Shown: positions 60,156 through 64,000 of the stretch, piece after piece | How positions within the stretch are numbered: the stretch's first letter is position 1 | Layout: every line of letters starts with the position of its first letter | DNA from: VBOC01 sp964512655 | GTDB lineage: Bacteria > Bacteroidota > Ignavibacteria > UBA10030 > SZUA-254 | Direction: 5' to 3' | DNA: 64,000 nucleotides | Assembly (NCBI GenBank): GCA_964512655.1 | Contig: CAZEJT010000003.1 | Location: 62,001-126,000, forward strand | Notes under the pieces: model-generated | What the model was told of the DNA's origin: nothing | Databases searched by the model: none | What the model saw: the letters and a program-made list of their open reading frames with translations, nothing else | Made by a program: the position numbers and the translations under genes

Positions 60156-61382
60156 TTAATACTGTGTGGCGCTCTCCGAGAGGCACTCGCGCAATTTGGC
60201 TGCGACGAAGGGTGCGATAATGTTGAATGTGGTGTCGCGGTAGTGCACCTCATCCCGGAAGAAGGTAAGCGATTTGGGCACGGCTTTTTCGAGATCGATC
60301 AGGCAAAGCCTGTTCTGGTCTGCGATTTCCCTTAGCGCTCCGTTGTATCGTTCCATTCCGTTCAGAACGGTATTGGGACTCCAGACCTCCGAATCGTTTA
60401 TCGCCTCCACCCTCGTCATTCCTACCGATGCAATTTCCTCCTCCGACATAACCGGCTTCAGGAGGCATGGTTCGGTCATAAGAGCGACTTTTGTGCCGCC
60501 GCTCCGGCCCAATTCGATCATCGTCTGAAGGTTTCTTCGATACGGAACCAGGCCCGGAAACGTATCGGTATCTATGATTTCCCTCGGCCTGGAGTACCAG
60601 AGGCGCGATACCACGTCTGAGAGATAGCGCCAGAGCGAGCGCCGGTCCACGATACGGTTGACGGGCCCGTAGAAATGACCGTAGTCGTCGCGGAACGGTC
60701 CCCGGCTGAAGTACGAGAAATCGGCGTTCTGCAGAAGATCGTTGACCGCTCCCATATAAAGAATGAGGGCAGGCTTTCGCTCGCGGATGTTTGTTTCATA
60801 GTTGATCAACGTGTGAAGAGAGGTGTACCACTGTCTTCCCAGATTGTGGATTCTTACGTTGCGCATGCCGTAAGTGTCGTGAAGCAATCTCTCCACCCGG
60901 GAGGGCCAGTCAATCCCCGAGCTATCGGGCAATTCCGTAGTTGAACCTCCGAAACAATACACCGTAATCTCGCCCGGGGCGCCCCCCTTGCTGAGCGCCG
61001 CGGGTGGCCCCGGATCCGCAGGCATGAGCTGGAGATACGGGTGATAGGCCGGGCGATGTCGATCGAACCAGCGCTGATAGTAGATCTCGCCGGCCATGTA
61101 CGCGAGGCACAGAGAAACGATTGTGGTGACTGCCGCGAGGAGCAATGCGCCCGGTTGAATTCTTCGCGATCTCAGACGGAGGTAGAGCAATACCGATCCA
61201 GCGAAGAGAATCGGAAGAGAGATGCGAATGAACCAAAGAATTATTCGCGGATTGGCGCCGTAGGAGAGTATGTACGGGTCGGGAGAGAAGAAACCGAGGT
61301 AGAGATACGTCCAGGCCCCGGTGAGTGCTCCGAGAACGAGTACGTCGAAAGTCCTGAATGGTCCGGACGGAGTGCCGTTCAT
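60156..61382 (-). CDS. Membrane-anchored SGNH/GDSL-type hydrolase
   Basis: 408 residues. Three hydrophobic helices occupy the first ~115 residues (VLVLGALTGAWTYLYLGFF, IILWFIRISLPILFAGSVLL, ALLLAAVTTIVSLCLAYMAG). The SGNH fold follows: block I YCFGGSTTELPDSSGIDWP, block II RIHNLGRQWYTS, block III YMGAVNDLLQ and the catalytic Asp/His in FFRDEVHYRDTT. The expected Ser is the first S of GGST. The domain probably faces the periplasm. Such proteins are often esterases or acyl/acetyl transfer enzymes acting on envelope glycans. Substrate unknown. Confidence 0.78.
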   Translation of the reverse strand: MNGTPSGPFRTFDVLVLGALTGAWTYLYLGFFSPDPYILSYGANPRIILWFIRISLPILFAGSVLLYLRLRSRRIQPGALLLAAVTTIVSLCLAYMAGEIYYQRWFDRHRPAYHPYLQLMPADPGPPAALSKGGAPGEITVYCFGGSTTELPDSSGIDWPSRVERLLHDTYGMRNVRIHNLGRQWYTSLHTLINYETNIRERKPALILYMGAVNDLLQNADFSYFSRGPFRDDYGHFYGPVNRIVDRRSLWRYLSDVVSRLWYSRPREIIDTDTFPGLVPYRRNLQTMIELGRSGGTKVALMTEPCLLKPVMSEEEIASVGMTRVEAINDSEVWSPNTVLNGMERYNGALREIADQNRLCLIDLEKAVPKSLTFFRDEVHYRDTTFNIIAPFVAAKLRECLSESATQY

Positions 61383-61478
61383 ATCACGAGGAGAGATTGT
61401 ACAAATGTACCGTCACAAAAACAATTGCAGGGATGCGCACCCCGCGGCTTCCATCAACGAATGGGCCATGCGAATTCC

Positions 61479-61507
61479 TTGATTTTCAGAGCATGTTTTC
61501 GTATCTT
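61479..61507 (+). promoter_or_regulatory. Promoter upstream of plsC
   Basis: TTGATT at 61479-61484, a 17-nt spacer and TATCTT at 61502-61507. It lies in the 265-bp gap between divergent genes and implies a leader of about 130 nt before the plsC ATG. Confidence 0.5.
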
Positions 61508-61647
61508 CACCAAACCACGAAGTCGCTCACTCTTCGCGAGGGCAAGTCGGTGCCAGGAACGTCTCTTGAAGAACTCCTTCATGCAACGGCGCCCTTCCCC
61601 CCCCGGTTTTCCTCCAACTCTCCGAATATCGATGCTCGCCGCCGGCC

Positions 61648-62355
61648 ATGATCCTTTCCGCTCTGAGGGTTTCGTTCATCGCCATTTTTTCGGCCCTGGT
61701 TGCATCGCTCGTGATCGTGAGTACGATTCTCACCCGGTCGGAGCGGATATACTTCAACCTGGTAAAATTCTGGGCTCATGTAGTTCTCGCCGTTTCGGGC
61801 GTCAGGATCACCGTCGAGGGAACGGATCGCGTCGACTTCTCCCGGAATTATATTATTGTTTCGAACCACGCCAGCCTCTTCGACATTCCCTCCGTGATTG
61901 CGGGGATCCCGCACGATATCCGCATCGTCTACCGAAAAGACCTGGAGAAGATTCCTTTCTTCGGTTGGGGCTTGCACATCCAGAAGACCTACATTGCCAT
62001 AGACCGGGAAAACACGCAGGACGCGATGCAGACGATCGAAGAGGCCCGGCGGAGGATCGCGCGCGGCGGTTCCGTTCTAATGTTCGGCGAGGGGACCCGC
62101 ACTCCGGATGGGAAGATGCAGCAGTTCAAGCGCGGGCCGTTCAATCTGGCATCGAGAGCGGGGGTGCCGATCGTGCCTTTGGCCATAAATGGAAGCTTCA
62201 ACATCATGCAGAAGGGCTCCCTGCGTATTCATCCGGGGACGATTACGCTGGTGCTTGCAAAACCCATTGATACCGCCGGCGTGAACGGCAGGCAGGGAGA
62301 GTTGAATCTCCGCGATGAGGTGCGCGCTGCGATTGAACGAAATCTTGAGAAATGA
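61648..62355 (+). CDS. plsC: 1-acyl-sn-glycerol-3-phosphate acyltransferase PlsC
   Basis: 235 residues. An N-terminal membrane helix (FIAIFSALVASLVIVSTIL) is followed by the acyltransferase motifs in order: NHASLFD (HX4D catalytic pair), KDLEKIPFFGWGLHI, FGEGTRTPDG (acceptor-phosphate site) and VPIVPLAINGS. It makes phosphatidic acid by acylating lysophosphatidate at the inner membrane. First of a tight plus-strand run with gatC (16 bp) and kdsB. Confidence 0.92.
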   Translation: MILSALRVSFIAIFSALVASLVIVSTILTRSERIYFNLVKFWAHVVLAVSGVRITVEGTDRVDFSRNYIIVSNHASLFDIPSVIAGIPHDIRIVYRKDLEKIPFFGWGLHIQKTYIAIDRENTQDAMQTIEEARRRIARGGSVLMFGEGTRTPDGKMQQFKRGPFNLASRAGVPIVPLAINGSFNIMQKGSLRIHPGTITLVLAKPIDTAGVNGRQGELNLRDEVRAAIERNLEK

Positions 62356-62371
62356 CAGGACGGGCGCATTC

Positions 62372-62686
62372 ATGGCAGTGACAATCAAAGACGTGGAGTA
62401 TGTTGCGTCGCTGGCGCGTCTTGAGTTTACCGGTGCCGAAAAAGAGAAACTCGTTCAGCAGCTCAATGAAATCCTGGCCTACATGGAGAAGTTGAACGAG
62501 CTCGACACGACGAAGGTGGAGCCGCTGTCGCATGTCATCGAACTTTCAAACGTCTTCAGAGAGGACTCCCTGATTCCTTCCCTTCCGCGGGAAGAGGCGA
62601 TGAAAAACGCTCCGGACACATCGGAGAAATTCTTCAAAGTCCCGAAGGTGATTCCCGATGAAGGCTCACGCCGGGGGGGCGCTTAG
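62372..62686 (+). CDS. gatC: Asp/Glu-tRNA amidotransferase subunit C
   Basis: 104 residues from the ATG giving MAVTIKDVEYVASLARLEFT; the 19 extra upstream codons lie in plsC. The family pattern is clear: ASLARLEFTGAEKEKLVQQL, NEILAYMEKLNELDTTKVEP, VFREDSLIPSLPREEAMKN, FFKVPKVIPD. It stabilises GatAB, which converts misacylated Glu-tRNA(Gln) or Asp-tRNA(Asn). gatA and gatB are not adjacent. Confidence 0.93.
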   Translation: MAVTIKDVEYVASLARLEFTGAEKEKLVQQLNEILAYMEKLNELDTTKVEPLSHVIELSNVFREDSLIPSLPREEAMKNAPDTSEKFFKVPKVIPDEGSRRGGA

Positions 62687-62689
62687 GCG

Positions 62690-63463
62690 ATGGCGGCCGG
62701 GTCAACTGCGATCATCATCCCTGCGAGGTACGCTTCGACACGGCTCCCGGCGAAGCCTCTGCTCAAGCTCTCCGGAAAGCCGGTGATTCAGCACGTCTAT
62801 GAGCGTGCGAAGCGCGCGCGGTTGGCCGGAACGGTGGTGGTTGCCACCGATGACTCGCGGATCGCGGATGCGGTAAATGGCTTTGGCGGGGATGTGGTGA
62901 TGACCCCGGCGCACGTCCGCTCGGGGAGCGACCGCGTCGCGCTGGCTGCCCGGGAGATGACGGAGACGGACATTGTGGTCAATGTCCAGGGCGACGAACC
63001 GCTGATCGTGCCCCGGATGATTGATGAGGTGATCGAGCTCCTTCAGGGCGATTCAGGCGTACGTGTGGGAACTCTCATCCGGAAGATCGAGAACCCTGAA
63101 GATGTCATCAATCCGAGCGTTGTCAAGGCAGTGGCGGATTCGGACGGATATGCGATTTACTTTTCCCGATCGCCGATCCCCCATTACCGATCGAGCCCGG
63201 AGGGCCCCTTATCCGCTCGACGGATCTATTACAAGCATATAGGACTCTACGCGTACCGGCGAGATTTCCTTCTCGAATTCGCATCGTGGCCTCCCTCCCG
63301 CCTCGAAGAGATCGAACAGCTCGAGCAGCTCCGCATCATAGAGAAGGGAATGAGGATCAAGACGCGAATCACGCAATACGACAGCATACCGGTGGACACC
63401 CCGGAAGACATGGACCGCGTGCGAACGCTTCTGCGGGAAAAATCCTCGGTGGATGTGGAATGA
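62690..63463 (+). CDS. kdsB: CMP-KDO synthetase KdsB
   Basis: 257 residues. Nucleotidyltransferase: IIIPARYASTRLPAKPLLKL, GKPVIQHVYERAKRA, VVATDDSRIADAV, RSGSDRVALAA, NVQGDEPLI, YFSRSPIPHYR, HIGLYAYRRDFLLEFASW and YDSIPVDTPEDMDRV. It activates KDO with CTP for lipopolysaccharide inner-core synthesis, so the organism makes LPS. The stop overlaps the next start (ATGA). Confidence 0.96.
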   Translation: MAAGSTAIIIPARYASTRLPAKPLLKLSGKPVIQHVYERAKRARLAGTVVVATDDSRIADAVNGFGGDVVMTPAHVRSGSDRVALAAREMTETDIVVNVQGDEPLIVPRMIDEVIELLQGDSGVRVGTLIRKIENPEDVINPSVVKAVADSDGYAIYFSRSPIPHYRSSPEGPLSARRIYYKHIGLYAYRRDFLLEFASWPPSRLEEIEQLEQLRIIEKGMRIKTRITQYDSIPVDTPEDMDRVRTLLREKSSVDVE

Positions 63464-64000
63464 CCGGTGAGCCGAAGAGGCGGAGCTTCTGGCAGATTCT
63501 GCGGGCGACATTCGGCCGGGGGTTTATCGTCCTCGTGCCTGTGGTCATCACGGTGTGGGTGTTCAACGTGCTCTTCAGCTCCGTCGACGGGATCATCTCC
63601 CCCGTCTTCGATCAGATCCTCAAACGCCACATACCGGGCCTCGGGTTTCTTGCGATGATCGTGGTGATCTTTCTCGTCGGCGCCCTCTCACGGAACCTCA
63701 TCGGGCTTGCGATCTTCAAGTTCTTCGAGCGAATCATCGCTTCGATCCCGCTGGCGCGCACGATTTATGGAGCGACCAAGGATCTGTTAAACGCGTTTCA
63801 GCCGGGCCAGAGGGGAAAGTCGTTTCGGGAAGTGGTTCTCATCGAGTATCCGCGCGTGGGGCTGTCCACGATCGGATTCGTGACGAACGAGTTGTCGATC
63901 AAATCAGGCGCCACGTCCGGCGACCTGATCAGCGTGTACGTACCGAATCCGCCGAACCCCACCTCCGGAACGATGGTCCTTCTTCCACGGCAGAGCGCCA
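63460..64000 (+). CDS. DUF502 membrane protein (3' end outside window)
   Basis: The ATG lies in the ATGA overlap with kdsB, and 180 codons are visible before the window ends. Two membrane helices (FIVLVPVVITVWVFNVLF and FLAMIVVIFLVGALSRNLIG) are followed by SIPLARTIYGATKDLLNAFQ, a glutamine/glycine loop, FREVVLIEYPRVGLSTIGFV and YVPNPPNPTSGTMVLLPR. These are all hallmarks of DUF502 (LysE-unrelated, conserved in Gram-negatives and plants), of unknown function. Confidence 0.88.
   Translation, partial: MTGEPKRRSFWQILRATFGRGFIVLVPVVITVWVFNVLFSSVDGIISPVFDQILKRHIPGLGFLAMIVVIFLVGALSRNLIGLAIFKFFERIIASIPLARTIYGATKDLLNAFQPGQRGKSFREVVLIEYPRVGLSTIGFVTNELSIKSGATSGDLISVYVPNPPNPTSGTMVLLPRQSA

Noticed and set aside
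1..64000. CRISPR array, tRNA or rRNA genes, insertion sequences, phage genes
   Set aside because: Read for repeats with regular spacers, tRNA-like cloverleaf ends, transposase motifs and integrases; none was recognised. Island boundaries are inferred from repeats and base composition only.

Overview
The window is about 64 kb of GC-rich Gram-negative DNA. It most likely comes from the Bacteroidota/Chlorobiota/Ignavibacteriota assemblage. Pointers are a type IX secretion (Por) sorting tail with the motif YPNPFNP, a DUF4175/DUF4159 gene pair, CarboxypepD_reg-like proteins, a KDO-activating enzyme (KdsB, hence lipopolysaccharide) and a PASTA-bearing FtsI in a complete dcw cluster. The assignment below phylum level is inference. 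I recognised no rRNA, tRNA, CRISPR array or intact insertion sequence.

Region 1 (1-19869) is a carbohydrate-utilisation operon on the plus strand. It holds the 3' end of a GH94 phosphorylase, two tandem endo-glucanases of the glycoamylase-like/GH144 type (only the first has a T9SS tail), a GH43-like protein with a discoidin domain, a very large lipoprotein with a six-hairpin glycosidase domain, a GH2 enzyme, a GH3 beta-glucosidase and an ABC sugar-binding lipoprotein. Most joints are ATGA or short overlaps, so translation is probably coupled. After a roughly 3 kb break carrying two paralogous CarboxypepD_reg proteins on the opposite strand come the two matching ABC permeases. GH94 + GH144 + GH3 + ABC importer is the combination known from beta-1,2-glucan (sophoro-oligosaccharide) use, which is my preferred substrate hypothesis. 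No ATPase subunit is present.

Region 2 (20049-24147, minus strand) is a DUF4175 coiled-coil membrane protein with a DUF4159 partner.

Region 3 (about 24190-38832) is a metal-resistance island with visibly more AT-rich parts. A minus-strand unit encodes a small His-rich secreted protein, a DUF3347 protein, a haem-binding CxxCH protein and a multicopper oxidase fused to a CopB-like beta-barrel. The divergent plus-strand unit encodes a CsoR/RcnR-type repressor lacking the usual metal ligands, a 50-residue cysteine-rich secreted peptide, a Zn/Cd-type P1B ATPase, another small secreted protein, a CusCBA-like RND efflux system and a heavy-metal-binding Cys-rich protein. The minus-strand unit lies between an intact and a truncated copy of the promoter and first codons of the DUF4159 gene, which suggests insertion or recombination. 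An orphan Phd/YefM antitoxin and a small membrane protein follow.

Region 4 (39871-58713, minus strand) is the division and cell-wall cluster, in transcription order mraZ-rsmH-ftsL-ftsI-murE-murF-(secreted DUF)-mraY-murD-ftsW-murG-(PH-like membrane protein)-(half-size TauE/SafE)-murC-murB-ftsQ-ftsA-ftsZ. It has a clear promoter and 10-bp-spaced MraZ boxes upstream of mraZ. FtsZ ends in two copies of its C-terminal conserved peptide.

Region 5 (58965-64000) holds housekeeping genes: a metallophosphoesterase, YjbQ, an SGNH hydrolase with membrane anchor, PlsC, GatC, KdsB and the start of a DUF502 membrane protein.
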